Positions 11,520 to 23,700 of a stretch of DNA of 64,000 bases are shown here, piece by piece (the stretch's first letter is position 1; every line of letters starts with the position of its first letter). The DNA is from Hirsutella rhossiliensis (lineage: Eukaryota; Ascomycota; Sordariomycetes; Hypocreales; Ophiocordycipitaceae), in the NCBI RefSeq assembly GCF_020360975.1, contig NW_025408674.1:2170001-2234000 (forward strand). Direction: 5' to 3'. Position numbers and translations under genes: made by a program. A model generated the notes under the pieces. It was given only the letters and a program-made list of their open reading frames with translations. It was not told the DNA's origin and did no database searches.

Positions 11520-11990
11520 TAGGGTCCCTTAAGGTCCGGTTTTAAAGGTAATAAGCGGTCTTAACGACTTCCCTTTAAAGGTTATAGGGAAGCTTTATAG
11601 TAAGTCTTATCGTATAGGCCCTTTCTATTATAGCACCCCTTAATCTTTCTGCCCCTCCGTTCTAGGCCTAGGTATTTAGTGCTAACGGGAGGGGTAAAAT
11701 GCCCCTTTTTCGAAGCTAATTTAAGATATCCTTTATAAATAGCTCTCCGTTAGACCGTATCTTCTTTACCTTATAGCTAAAGTAGGATTTTATCTAGTTA
11801 ATAAAGTCCTAGAGGGCAAACTAGTTATACTTACTTAGGTAGGTCCGTAAGAAATAGGGGAAAACTATCCCTAAAAAGGCGTCTATAAAAATCATTACCT
11901 TAACGAAGCTTTCTTAATCCCTAGAGACGTCGGTCTAGTTAACCTAAATTTCCTTATATAGCTAGTCCGGCTATAAAGGCGTTCGTCTAG
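11520..11990 (-). pseudogene. Copia W integrase core relic
   Basis: Inverse match to 59640-60110. The anchor AGAGACGTCG lies near 11923-11932. It contains the D,D-35-E integrase core pattern in degraded form. The second catalytic Asp codon is AAC in the homologous right-hand copy. It lies between the gag/pre-integrase segment (right) and reverse transcriptase (left), the Copia-specific order with integrase before RT. Confidence 0.78.
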
Positions 11991-12989
11991 AAATTCGTCT
12001 CTTAGTTTTTCCTTAACTATAGTATTTATATTCGATAGTCTTTAGGCCCCTTATTTATATACCTTACTATTAACCTAGCTTATATAAAGCTAGGGGGCCT
12101 AGGTAACTAAGTCGTGCGTGCTAAAGAAGACCGTCTCCTTAGGCTACTAAAAGAAGGTCCTTTATAGTAGACCTATTCCTCCTAGTAAGGAAAGCTAACT
12201 TCTCGAGAGGTTCCTTCCTAAGGATAGGTCGGAATTCGAGAATAAATTAACCGAATCTTTCCTCGATAAGCCTAATAGTCTAATTCTTCTAGACTAGCCT
12301 TATAGGCTTAGACGTTATATCTTAAAAGATCCCTTCCTTTTAAAGAAAGCGGAAGGAAATTAAGCTCGTTAAAAATCGAGAGTAAAAAGCTACCCTTTTT
12401 CTTTAAAGAATTTATATAGACCTATTACGTAATTTTATCGTAAAACTCACCTTTCTATATCCCTCTATCTATATAGTTAATTCCCTAGTAATAAGATATT
12501 CCTTTCTTACCTTCTTAAAGGACCGGAATCGTAAGAGTATATTATAGATATCGAGGGAAGCACCGGAGTTAAGGATAGCTGATTTTTATAGGGGATAGTC
12601 GGAGGGCTCTAACGGTTAGTCTTAGCCTTATTAATCCGTAGGGAAGATAAAAGCCGGATTTACTATACTAACGATTTTTCCTTAAATTTATAGCTCGAAT
12701 AAGGGCAGCGGCGTTAGTTACTATTTCTTAGTAACCCGAATCTTATCTATCTTCTTCTATAACGAGGGGTCCTCCTTTAGAGACTATTATACTATTTCTT
12801 ATAGCCTCTTTAAAGGGTTAACTCCTTTAAGTCGGTTTTCCTTAAAGACCTACTAGTAGTCTTCTAGCCGATAGGGCTTTTTATATACTTAGTAGGTAGG
12901 TCGATTCCTCCTTATACGTTGTCTCTTTAAGGAATCCTTGTCTTAGTCTAGAAGGTCTACTTAAAAACCCCCCCTTTTTACCCCTTATT

Positions 12990-14100
12990 ACTAATTTTAA
13001 CGAAGAGGTTCGATTTCGACTAGTTCCTTAATTTTTCGACTAACGGACTAAAAGGTCTATTAGGGGACTAGTCGGGCCGGTCTAATAGATAGGACCGGGC
13101 CCGGAGTAAAAGGCGAAGCAGGGGCCGGGCCTAGGGCCGTAGCTATAGTTAACGACGGCGTTAAGGCTCTCGAGGGAGGAAGAGCCGAAGGGGCAACAGC
13201 CGTAGTAGCAGTAGCGGGAGCCATAGTAATAGGGGCTATAGTAGCTATAGGGGCAGTAGATCGAGCCGTCTAGGTTAAGTGCTAGCTACGAAGGAATAAG
13301 ACTGCTTACTATTATACTTTAGTAGCCTCTTTATCTAGTTCCTAGCTAGCCTCTTAAAAGATAGTTAAGTAACCGTTACTAATAGGCTTTATTAGTAGAG
13401 ATATATCCTATAGCTATTAGCTAGAAAGAGCTTCTATAAGGAAGTATTAGTTAGCTTCCTCGAGGATTTCTTCTTACTTAGCTAGCTATAAAGAAGCTAG
13501 TAGGTTCCTAGTAGAAAAAGCTGCTAGGTAGGCCGTATAGGTCTTCCTAATACGGTTAGTTATATAGCCCCTTAAGGGAGCTATTAAGGTCTCGAGCTTT
13601 AAAAGCTACTACTTAGGAGTCTCTTCCTCTTAAAAAGTAATTAGCTTTACGGTACTAACGGATTCTATTATCGCTATATATATAGTAGTTAGTAGCTTTA
13701 TCTCGTAAAGGTATTCCTTATAGTAACTCTCGTAGTTACTTAAGGTAGTAGAAAAAGCTCTTTATTATATAAAGGTTAGCTTAGAGAAGAGGGTAGCTCC
13801 CTTTATAAAGTCCGTTGCCCTAAGATAAAGAGGGGGCTCGAGAGGGTCCTACTTATTAAAGAAGACTAAATTATAGATAGTTCTATCTATACGAGCCTAT
13901 AGCTCCTTTACCTACTTATCTTAATCTTAGGGCTCTATAAGAATCGTCCTATAGACTATAGGGGCGGTAGAGGAGTTGTTTTTCGATATTATTATAGGGA
14001 AGGGTAGAAAAGTTAGGTAAAAATCGGCTTTTTTAGTAAGAGGGGTAAAAGGGAGCTATAAAGGATATAAGAAAGGTGCCTTTTATAGTAGCTAGAAGGT
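12990..14100 (-). pseudogene. Copia W Gag relic
   Basis: Homologue of the frame at 57913-58860. A charged, helix-rich N-terminal part is followed by the Ala/Pro-rich hinge at about 13070-13280. In this copy many GCA codons of the hinge have become GTA, so the run is less pure than in X. The start codon is not recognisable. Confidence 0.65.
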
Positions 14101-14131
14101 ATAGGAATTCTATTCCTCCCGGGCTTATAAC

Positions 14132-14614
14132 TCTCGTAAAGAGAGATATAAGAAGTATATATAAAATATATAAAGGTAAAAGTAAAAGTAAGGGGTCGGA
14201 TAGGTAGGGCAGAGATATTTAATTCTTATAAGAATAGTAATTATAGTAGGGGAGTAATTATTATATTGCCTTAATTATCCTTCTTTCCTCTATCTAACGC
14301 TCCTCTTTATACCTATTTAGTATCTTAATTAATAAAGAAGATCCTACTTAAAGAAGCTATTAATATCCTTTTAACTACTAAGCTTTTTACTAGTTTTTCC
14401 CCTCCTTTCTAGCCGTTGCCGGTATATCCGTCTTATCTCTCGCTACCTCTATAAGAAGTTATCGCTACTTTTACTTCCCCTTATACCCCTACCCTCCTTT
14501 CTATACCTCTTTTTAGCTCCTTCTTCCTTCTTTTATACTAAGTGTTTTTAGCTTCCTTAGTCCCTCTTACTAAGGGATATCTCTAAGAACTATAAAATAA
14601 AGCTACGCTTCGCA
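14132..14614 (-). repeat. Copia W 5' LTR (483 bp)
   Basis: Bounded by the primer site GTTATAAGCCCGGGAGG (minus strand, 14115-14131) and by the junction to GyA sequence at 14615. Its outer end reads TGCGAAGCGTAGC on the minus strand. It has the same length as the shared LTR 5.85 kb away. It carries AT-rich TATA-like tracts at 14158-14180. Confidence 0.85.
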
Positions 14615-14639
14615 ATAAGCTTAGTTATTTCTATAACTA

Positions 14640-15260
14640 AGCTATTATAAGCTAGTTATATTATTAGTAGCTATTTAACTTAATTGTTTTATTTATAGCT
14701 AATATAGTATCGTAAATATTATTTAAGCGTTTAGTTAAGTTATTTTATTTATCTATTTATTTATTAGTAATAAGCTATACTAAGCTTATAATTTATCCTT
14801 AATTATATTATAAGAGCTTACTAAAATTTAGCTATAAATATACTTTCTTTATTAAAGATAATCTTATTTAATAGTCCGTAATTACTAATAATAGTCTATA
14901 AGAATATATATACTAGCTCCTTTATATTACTTACTTCTTTATATAGTAAGAAGTATCTATACTTTATTAGTTTATTAGTAATAATAAATATACTATTATA
15001 CTTAACGTTAGTTATAGGTTCTTTTAATAGTAGTAGCTTTATAATATAGTTAAAAGCTATTAAATCCTATAGTTTCTTTAGTACTAGTAGCGGTTATAAT
15101 TCTCTATATAGCTTATATCGTTTAGCTTTACTTTATATATAGAGTTTATATTCTTTAATAACTTATTATACTACTTCTTTAAGCTATAAAAAGTTATATT
15201 ATTATTTAATCCGTTTTATTATTTTTTAGATTCCTTAGTATCTATATATTAAATATTTAT
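14640..15260 (-). pseudogene. GyA copy 2 integrase relic
   Basis: Minus-strand integrase with HHCC-core remains and the D,D-35-E domain. The better-read homologous block in copy 3 (52040-52640) gives NIKYNSIFIIINRLIKY (family: YDSI.VVVDRFTKY), then a FNKGSIFIAKF block (family: SDRGS.F.SKFW) and an LNQTLEQYL-like end. Asp to Asn changes hit both catalytic Asp positions. It is truncated on the left by the Copia insertion. Confidence 0.8.
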
Positions 15261-15399
15261 ATATATCTTATATAACTTTATCTTATAATATTAGTAGTAT
15301 TTAGATTTTATTTTTATATATTAAAACTTCTAAATATTCTATATTATATCTATTTAATACTTTATATTCTTTTAATTATTTTAGGATCTTTTAATATAT

Positions 15400-16990
15400 T
15401 AAGTTATTAGGTTATACTTTAAATATTATATTTAGCTATCGTTACTAGTAGTTCCTATTTTTATTAATTTCTAAGAGCAATTTTTTTATTATAAGTACTT
15501 TTATATTATAGTTACTTTATCGATTAAAGGTATTAGCTTAACTATTTTCTATTCCTTTTTTATAGATTATTTTATAGTCGAATTCTAATAAATATTTAGC
15601 CTATTAGATCTATCGTCCGTTTAACTATTACGTTATTATAAAATATAAGATACTCTTATAATCTATATAGACCTTAACTTTATATTTACTTTTAAGAAGG
15701 TAGTATCGAAATTCCTTAAAAGCTTAAATAATTATAAGGAATTCTTTATCGTAGATAGGGTAATTAAGTTCTATACTATATAGTATTTTTACGTAAAATA
15801 TAATTAGTCGTAGTCTTCCTTTATTATCTTTTTATCTAATTTATACTCTTAAAGTAAAGTCTAATATATTAGTTTTAAGTTCGATTTATCGTTTTAGATT
15901 AAAGGTAGTTAAAACTAGTTTTTACGTAATTATAGTCTAAATATAATTAAAAGCTTTATTAGCTTTATCGTCCTATATAAATTCTTTTTCCTTCTTTATT
16001 AAGTTATATAATAGTAGTATAATCTTTCCGAAATCTTTAATAAATTATAAGTAGTAATTTATAAATCCTAGGAAACTTTATATATCCTTAATATTCTTTA
16101 GCGTTAGCTATTCTTTAACTAAGTTAATCTTATCTTATTATATTTATATCTCTCTTAGTAAGATTATATATCTAAGGAAGTTTACTTCTTATATATAAAA
16201 CTTACTTTTCTTTAGTTTAACTAATAACTTTATATTTTAAGGTATATAGAGTACCTTATATATATATTCCTTATATTCTTCTAGGGTATCTAAGAAGATT
16301 AGGATATTACCTAGGCATACTATTATAAAGATATCTAAGTACTTATATAGGATATTATTAATTATTTATTAGAAGGTAGCTAGTATATTTATAAATCTAA
16401 ATAGTATTACTAGATATTTAAATAGTCTAAATTTTATTCCTAAAAGCTATTATCTATTTATATCCTTTTTTTATACGTATTAAGTTATAGGCGCCTTTAA
16501 GGTTAAGGGCTATAAACTATTTTTTACTATATAGTCGATCTTATAGTTTTAATATAAGCGGTAATAGTATTCGGTCCTTTATTATAATATCGATTAAGCG
16601 TTTATAGTTAATAACTAATTATAGCTTACTATTTTTCTTTAAAATAAATATAACTAGATAGCTTACTTTAGATATTAACGTTTATATATATCCCTTTTAT
16701 AGATTCTCGTTAAGGTAGTCGCGTAGCGTTTATAATTGCTTTTTATTTAGGTTATAGATCTTATAAAACGTTAGTATTATTCTATCCTTAAGATAAATTT
16801 TATAGTCTTATTAGCTATATTTAAGTAACCCTATCTTAAGTTCTTTCTTAAAGAGTTTATTATATTTATAGTATTCTTAAAGGATATTCTTTATTCTATC
16901 TTATAGGCTTTACTTTTTCTTTTAAGAGCTAGTTTCTTTTAACTTAAGCTCTTTATTAATTTATTTAAGGTCTTTCCTTAGAGTAGTAAT
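15400..16990 (-). pseudogene. GyA copy 2 reverse transcriptase and RNase H relic
   Basis: Covers the RT and RNase H domains. The RT catalytic box lies at about 16307-16318, the position equivalent to 476-487 in copy 1, and here reads CLGN after different point changes. The RNase H segment (about 15400-15830) is off the left edge in copy 1, so this copy and copy 3 are the only sources for it. No frame stays open for more than a few dozen codons. Confidence 0.8.
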
Positions 16991-17269
16991 AACTCTTTAG
17001 ATCTTTATATTATATCCTTTATTTTATTTATATTAGATACTAAGTTATATAGCTATATTAGTTAGTATATAGGTCTTATTAGTCGATTTTAATATATCCG
17101 CTAGTTTAGTTATTATTTTCGTTTATATTACTAAAGCCTATAATAATTTACTTAAACGGTTATCCCTTTTATTTTATTTAGTAGCTAAATTATTATAAAA
17201 TTTTACTTTCTTTTAAATCTACTAGTCTTAGAGACTTATATATTTATTTTAACGTAGCTAGCTAGTTTT

Positions 17270-17590
17270 CTAGTTAATTAATATGTTACTCTCTTATAGC
17301 TATAGAAGTCTTAATATAAGGTTATATTCTTTAATATTTATAATATTAAAGTTAACTTATTTATTATAGCCCTAGATATTAATATTAAGGTAATTAATCT
17401 CTATATTAATAATTCTATTATTATAGTTAAAGGCCTCTCCTTTAATATTTATAAGTTTATATAGATCTTTCTTATATCTTTATATAAGTTAGTAACGATT
17501 AACGACTTTAAGTAAAACGTAATTACCTATCGCGCTATAGTCTAAAAGTATATACGCGTAATATCCCGCGATTTAAATATCTAATACTAT
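17270..17590 (-). pseudogene. GyA copy 2 protease relic
   Basis: Same block as the copy 1 protease. The active-site loop region lies around 17517-17543, with the GCGCTATAG sequence that encodes the D-x-G-A loop on the minus strand. It is slightly more degraded than copy 1. Confidence 0.7.
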
Positions 17591-19229
17591 TTAGTTACTA
17601 TAGCTTACTATTACTATATATAGGGTCCTTAGATCTTATTATATCGTGCTAGTCTATATCCCTTTTATAGGTAGCGTACCTTATTTTTTACTTAGTTCTT
17701 ATTTATTTTATCTAAATATTCTTTTTTAATTTATTATTAATATTATTTCTTTATATTTTCGTTATATAGTATTATATTAAAGCTTAAAAGACTAATTTCT
17801 TATAGCTAATTAAAGATTTCTTATTTCTTAACGCTATATTATTTATATTATATTACTTTATAGTTAATTATATACTATACTTTATAATTCTATTTATTTT
17901 TATACTAAAGGTTAAGTTTTTATTCTATATCTTTTTATTTTCTATATAGTATTTCTATATTAATTTTTCCTTAGTTAAATATAGCTTATAGCCTTTATAT
18001 ATATTACTAATAATTTTTTAGTATATTATTATATTATTTATACTATACTTATACTTTTTTATATTTATAAACTTTATAGTTTAAGTATATATATTTATTA
18101 TAATCTTCTTTATTATATTTAACTTATTATATAAGTCTTTAAAAGATTAAGGGTTTAGATACCTTAAAGTAAGTAGCGTTATACTATTCCTTTATTTTAG
18201 TATATTTATAGATTCTATATATCTTTAAAAGATATCTTATTAATAAACTATAATTATCGCGGTATTTTAGTAGCGTACTATAATCGGGTTCTAATAATAT
18301 AATATAGTCGTTTAAGTAACGTTAATCGATTTTCTAGTAGTTTAGTTTTATACTTAAGTAGGGTTTTAAAAGTACTTATCCTTTAAACTTAACTAAGAAA
18401 GCGTTATATTATACCTTTTTCTAGAAGTATATTATATAATCTAAGTAGATATATAATATCTATAAAATATACTTATAGTACTTATAAGTAAGTAGTATTT
18501 ATAGATTATCTTTAAATTTTCCTTATAGTTACTATTCTTATTATAGAGCTATAAAGGTATTAACTATAGCGATAGCTATAGTATAGTCTCCTTTATATAG
18601 TACTAGTTAATACTAAATTAATATAGCTTATTAGTTTTTTATAAGAATTTAAGGTATTTATTAAGTTTTAATTTTAAGTATTTCTTTAAATTCTTTAAAG
18701 TATAAAGCGTATTCTTTAATCGTAGTATTTTCCCTTAATAGCGAGGGTAGTAGTATAAGTTTATTCTTATCTTTTATTTCTCTAAGTATTTCTTATTCTT
18801 TAGAGCTTATATTATCGATACTTTATTATTCCTCCTTAGGTTATTATCTAAGTTTCGTAAGTATAAGGGCTATATCTATATCTTCTTTATTATATTATTT
18901 ATAGACTACCTATTATTATTATCGATTTTTATTTTATATATTTTCCTAGAATTATTTACTATTCTTCTTAATCTAGTCTTAAGAGACTCCTTTAAGATAG
19001 GGGTATTTTAGTTTTATAAATTTAACTTATTTTTATATTTTAGGATCCCTTTATTATATTATAAGGGTCTTCTTTAATAGCTTTAAGAACTATTTAATAT
19101 TATTCTTATCGCTTAACTATACTATATATTTATCGTTATAGTATATAGTCTAACTAAGGAGTTTATACTTTAATTCCTATCTATTAATAGCGTTTAGGTA
19201 TTTCTTACCCTTTAAGGCTAGTACTTAGT

Positions 19230-20180
19230 AGGTTTTCTTCTCCTTATAAGGTTATCTATATTCTTTAAGGTAATATCTAAGTTTCCTATAGTTAAAATAC
19301 TTTCCTTTACTTTTCTATATTATATTTAGATCTATCTTACTTAAGTTAGTTATATAAGTATAGGTAAAAGGAGTTTCGCGCTTCTTTTTATAGTTAGCGC
19401 GTTAGTTAAAGTTATTCTTATAAGAAGGGTTTTAGTTTCCTCTTCTTTATTTCTTTTCTTAGTATTATATATACTATCTATCGTCGATTTATACTACTAT
19501 AGCGATATAGTTTAAGAGGCTATTAGGTCGATCTTCCTTATAGAGTTCGTCCTTAACTTCTTCCTTAAGTCTATTATAGAATCGCGATATAAGGGGTTTA
19601 TTATCCTATTTAAGTTTTAAGGTAACTTAACGGAATTTAATAGTATAGTCCGATACTAAGGTCCTTTATTAAAGTTCTTAAAGTTTTTATTTAGCTTCTT
19701 ATTCTTTATCGGTTATTTTAAATACCTTAGTAATAGCTTCTTTAAATCCTTAGAAACTAGTAAAGACTTTATCTATTTCGCTATTTCGTTATACTAGTTA
19801 GTTATTAAGATAGTCCCTTATAATAGGTCTAAACTAAGTAAGTACTATTCTAAATAAATAATTTCCTATATAAAGTACCTTTTCGACTAGGTTTAAAAGT
19901 TTCGTTAGGTAAAACCGGTAGTAGGCCTTAAGTTAAGTAAGAAAGTCTTAAAGAGTACTATAAGTACCGTTAAATAGTCCTAGCTACTTTAGGTTAACTA
20001 CTTTTCTTAGGTCCCTAACTTATCTATTACCTCTTTTATTCTTAAATAACTATACCTCTTATTAAAGGGTAATAATCTCGCGTATTATATCCTAAGGTAA
20101 TATAATAGCTTTAAAGTTAGTTAATCTAGCTTACTATATAAGTATATTAATAGTTATAATATTACTTAAAGTAACGTAGT
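19230..20180 (-). pseudogene. GyA copy 2 Gag relic
   Basis: Gag domain plus zinc knuckle (about 19255-19305), homologous to 3400-4340. The CCHC ligands are again converted to Tyr codons. Comparison with copy 1 shows independent extra mutations, for example many CG kept in copy 1 read TA here, so this copy is the more heavily mutated of the two. Confidence 0.75.
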
Positions 20181-20218
20181 ATTATACTAAATAAGAGCTT
20201 TTAACGTATAACGATAGG

Positions 20219-20676
20219 TATTATTCCTAAGGGATAAACCTATTAAGGGGTTTATATTAGTAGATATAATAGGGCGTGGTCTAAGTAATAATATATATAT
20301 TATATTAGTAATAAGTTAAAGGTTATAGACCGTAGACTATAACTAAGTAATTAAAATTAAAGATAGAATTATAATAAAGATCTATATTAAAAGCTAGAGA
20401 GCTATCTATTTAAAAGAGTAAAAGTAGGTAGCTATATATACTTATAGAGACTACCCTTAGATTACGGTCCTAGCCGTAATCCCCTTCGTAGCTTACTATA
20501 GCTTACTTATAAGCTATACTCCTAAGTAGTAATCTATCTATATAAGGCTTACTTAGCTTATATACGCTTTAAGTAAGCTTAGCTTAAGTAACTTCTTATC
20601 CTAACTATTATTCCGAGCCGCCTTATTATATAAACGTAGCCGGCTCTCCTATAGCCCGCTAACTATAGTCGTAATA
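20219..20676 (-). repeat. GyA copy 2 5' LTR (458 bp)
   Basis: Starts TATTATTCCT and ends CGTAATA on the plus strand, the RIPed forms of inverted TG...CA termini. It has exactly the same length (458 bp) as the copy 3 LTR at 50275-50732 and aligns along its full length. The right flank is CTTCT. Confidence 0.85.
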
Positions 20677-20879
20677 CTTCTTATAAACCGCTATTATTAT
20701 AGTATAAATAAGATAAAAGGAAATAGTAAACTAAAGGAAAGCCTTAGTAAAGAGGTTCGAAATAAGTATTAAGATATATATAAATATAGCTAAATATATA
20801 ACTAACTAGCTATATAGGAAGCTTAACTAGCTATACTAAAAGTATATTATAATAAAGTTAGTAAGCCTATATATAGTAG

Positions 20880-21440
20880 AGCTCGATATATTAAGGAAGG
20901 TATATAAAAGGCTTTATATAGAATTTCTTTACTAAGCGGTAAAGAACTTACTACTTAGATAGGTAGTTAATAACTATTAACTACTACCGGTAATTAAGGA
21001 GGATAATAAGCCTAAGTATATTATCGAAGAGATCTAGTAAGCATAGTAAAAGTAAAGGGGGAGGGGTAGATAGTAATAGGTACTTATAAAATAGTAAGGG
21101 TATATAAACCTATTATAGTACTTATTAAATAACTTTTAAGAGATAGAAGCCATAGATAGATTTAAGAGATAGTAAGGAGATATAAGGGAGAACGATAAAA
21201 GAAAGGTAAGAGAAAGGGATAAAAAAGAAGGTAGAAGATAAAGAAGGGGAAATAAAGGATAAAAAGGAGAGAAAGAGAAAGAGGTAAGAGATAAAGGACG
21301 CTTATTAAGGAATAAGAAAAAGATAGAGAAGAACTATAGTACTAAAAGGAAATAATAAATAATAGATAAAGGATAAATATAAAATAGATAGTAATAAAAG
21401 ATAGATAAGGATAAGGATAAGGGTAGGATATAATAAAATA
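20880..21440 (+). pseudogene. Integrase C-terminus and chromodomain relic (C1)
   Basis: A single plus-strand frame runs from an ELDILRKVYKRL segment (integrase C-terminal region) into KYIIEEI at 21014. It continues through RGRGR and VLIK, two stops where the family has Trp, then GY, and ends ..EIEAIDRFKR. This order of KY.VEEI, basic patch, VLIKW.GY and W matches a chromodomain, which guides chromovirus integration to methylated-H3K9 heterochromatin in known cases. A tail very rich in Lys, Glu and Arg follows (to about 21440). The frame is interrupted only by TAA/TAG at expected Gln and Trp sites. Confidence 0.72.
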
Positions 21441-21640
21441 AGATATAGATATAGTAAGATATACTAAGGATACTAACTTAATTTTAACTAACTATAAACG
21501 CTCTTTAACTACTACTTAATTACTTTAAGATATTAAGGTATATCTAAGCCTAGCGTATAGATATAGTAGCGCGGGCAAGCTTAGTATACTAAAAGAATAG
21601 TTAGAGATAAATAGTAAGATAAGGTTAAAGGGGGAATAAA

Positions 21641-22450
21641 GTATATATATAAGGGTCGCTTTAATAGTTATCGAACGTCCTTTAAGATATATAGTCTTAA
21701 AGGGCGTTAATAATAGTAATTATATCCTTAGTATACTACTATTATATTAGCGTCTTATTAAATAAAGTTAAGGGAGAGTAATAAATAAGAAGGTAGCGTA
21801 ATCTAGTATAAGTATAAGTAAAGTAATTATAAGTACGCGGCGACGCTTAATTTTAATAGGTACTATACTATATCTTAACGCTCGGCGATATTATTTAGCT
21901 TATATAAGCGAGATAGGGTAGCCGCTATATAGTAGTACTATAGGTCGCGCTATACTTACTAGGAGATATAGGTAGACGTATCGACTAGCGCGAAGGCGGT
22001 AGAGTATAATCGCTTAGCGTGCTAAGAGGTAGGGTACCGCTACGTAGAATAAAAAAGCTAGTAGGAGTATAAGGGCCTATAGTAGTTATAATATAGCGCG
22101 GCGCGGCGATAGAAGTTAAGTAGAGTAAGGGCGCGCGCGTAAAGGGAGTAAAGCTTAAAGGAGGAAAAAAAGAAAAAAAGAAAGAGAGGGGATAAAAGAG
22201 GGGTATTTATATATAGCGGGGCACGCGTATAGTTAGTAAGGTATAAGGGTATATACGTAAAAGAGGGAAGGATAGGGCGGAATAGGTATATAAAGGGCGG
22301 TATATAAAGGGATAAGGTAAGCGTAAGGTAAAAGGAAGTAACCGCGTATACTAAGAAAAAAGGGATAGCGATAATAAAAAGGTAGTAAGAGAGAAATAAA
22401 AGCACTACTAATAAAAAGGGAAGAGTAAGGGTAGTATTATAGGCTATACT
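21641..22450. other. Probable C1 3' LTR / purine-rich tract, no gene
   Basis: Follows the polypurine tract of C1 and precedes the minus-strand element E. It contains CpG-rich patches (GCGCGGCGCGGCG near 22097) between purine runs. A 115-codon open stretch exists on the minus strand at 22058-22405. Its product would be almost only Leu, Tyr, Phe, Ser, Pro and Ile, the reflection of a purine-rich plus strand, so I do not count it as a gene. Confidence 0.4.
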
Positions 22451-22879
22451 TATAAAAGGCTAAGGTTATACTATAGTAACTATATTAAAGTTAAGCTAAA
22501 ATAAACCTATATATAAGTAGAGCTTAACTTAAACTTAGGCCGAATAGTACTTAAATATAGGTTAAGCTAGGGACTAAGGAAGATAGATAACTATTATAAC
22601 TAAGATAAAGTTTTCCTCCTTTCTCCTTAGCTTTTAATAAATAATTATTTAGCCTTATACTACTATACTAAGTATATACTAGCCTTTAATAAGAAGTAAG
22701 TTTAAGTAGTTTAAGGGCTTTACCTTAAAATAAATACTATTTTTATCTTTACTTATATTATTATACTTATATTATTATAACTATTTACTTTACTTTACTT
22801 TACTTACTTTATAGTCTTAGCTTAAGCTACTATTACTAGTTTACTAGTTTATTATTCTTATTTATTATCTTAAATAAGG

Positions 22880-23030
22880 CCTTAAACTTATTAAGGGCTA
22901 TAGCTCTTATAAACTTATATATAGGTTCTTATATAAGGTTAAGATACTTATACTACTTAATAAGGACCTTTTAGCGTTTCCCTTTATTAACCTTTTTCTA
23001 GTATATAGCTTATATTTCTTTAACTTTAAA
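22880..23030 (-). pseudogene. Element E chromodomain relic
   Basis: The minus-strand frame reads EDKFKVKEI, then KKVNKGKR, KVLIK, a stop, YKYLN and IRAIALNKFKA. This matches the chromodomain plan (VEEI...KGKxxYLVKWKGY...NTWEP...L..A...F) with Trp codons lost to stops. It lies at the C-terminus of the integrase, as in chromoviruses. Confidence 0.65.
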
Positions 23031-23429
23031 CTTATCTTCTCCTTTTACTTTAATTATAGGTAGTTAAGTATCTACTACTTCTTATTTAAGTAGTAAGTTA
23101 AATAAAGCTTTATAAAAAAAGTCTATATTAATCTTATTATAGACCCTTATTAAGAGACTATTAAGCTTTATAACTTATAGGCTAATAACCCTTTATACTA
23201 TAAACTTTATATATAGCTAGTTAAGCTTTATCTTTAGCTATACTAACCTATAGTTATAAAAGTCTAGCTATACCTTATCTCTTATTATAAACCTATTTAC
23301 TAGAGCCTTAGTTTTATTAGTATACTACTCTTAATCTTATACTATAGCGGCTATTATAAATTAGTAATAATCTATAGTCTCTTATAGCTCTTATATAAAT
23401 ATAAAAGCGCGGCCCTTTAATAATAAATT

Positions 23430-23700
23430 ACTATACTATTCCGCTACTATATCTATAGTAAAGGGAACTAGCAAGGGTAGTTTAAAGCTATATATTATAA
23501 ATAAAGGGGCTTTCTTAATAAAGGTATATAGCTTACTATTTAATATAAGTTAGGCTCTAAGGAGCTACTAGTTTTAGTCTACTTAGTTATAGGCTATAAT
23601 AGCCTATAAGTAAGTTTATACCTCTTAGTTAACCCTCTTAAGCCCTTTATTAGTTTATAAGTAATATACTATACTAAGTAGCTATATAATTTAAAGTAGC
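23430..23700 (-). pseudogene. Element E integrase catalytic-end relic
   Basis: The minus-strand frame gives TNKGLKRVN, then an E-x-x-T-Y-L segment, AIIAYN, and a LILNSKLYTFIKKAP block. The Gypsy integrase pattern is QTDGxTERVNxxxExYLR...DW...LP.A..A.NN. The correspondence is position by position, including the catalytic Glu region. Stops fall at Gln and Trp sites. Confidence 0.7.

Larger units (their letters stand above)
8282..14614 (-). mobile_element. Copia element W: complete LTR-to-LTR unit
   Basis: A full minus-strand Copia unit of 6.3 kb with two 483-bp LTRs (8282-8764 and 14132-14614). Internal order from the right: primer site (14115-14131), gag with hinge, pre-integrase region, integrase, reverse transcriptase, RNase H. 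It lacks the 265-bp deletion of the right-hand copy (57291-63640) and the 110-bp deletion of X, so it is the best reference for the family. It is inserted in GyA copy 2: Gypsy sequence resumes at 14615 with ATAAGCTTAG, so ATAAG is the likely 5-bp target duplication. Confidence 0.9.
14615..20676 (-). mobile_element. Gypsy LTR retrotransposon GyA, copy 2 (3' end displaced)
   Basis: Second copy of GyA, minus strand, aligning to copy 1 with an offset of about 15831 and to copy 3 with an offset of about -37400. It holds integrase, RNase H, reverse transcriptase, protease, gag and the 5' LTR (20219-20676). Its 3' part (about 1.3 kb plus LTR) is missing on the left because the Copia array is inserted at 14615; the remainder would lie beyond the left edge. 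The right flank CTTCT (20677-20681) is the presumed target duplication. It is inserted in a plus-strand chromodomain Gypsy element. Confidence 0.88.
20677..22450 (+). mobile_element. 3' end of a chromodomain Gypsy element (C1), plus strand
   Basis: Remains of a chromovirus whose 5' part is cut off by GyA copy 2. It holds the integrase C-terminus, a chromodomain (21014-21200), a Lys/Glu-rich tail, a polypurine tract (AAAGGGGGAATAA, 21627-21640) and what should be the 3' LTR from about 21641. The LTR's right border is not resolved. The plus strand is strikingly purine-rich at 21100-21430 and 22100-22420. Confidence 0.6.

Noticed and set aside
22058..22405. 115-codon minus-strand open reading frame with ATG start
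   Set aside because: The plus strand here is purine-rich, so the opposite strand lacks stops by composition. The product would be almost only Leu, Tyr, Phe, Ser, Pro and Ile with no domain, and it lies in the probable 3' LTR of C1.
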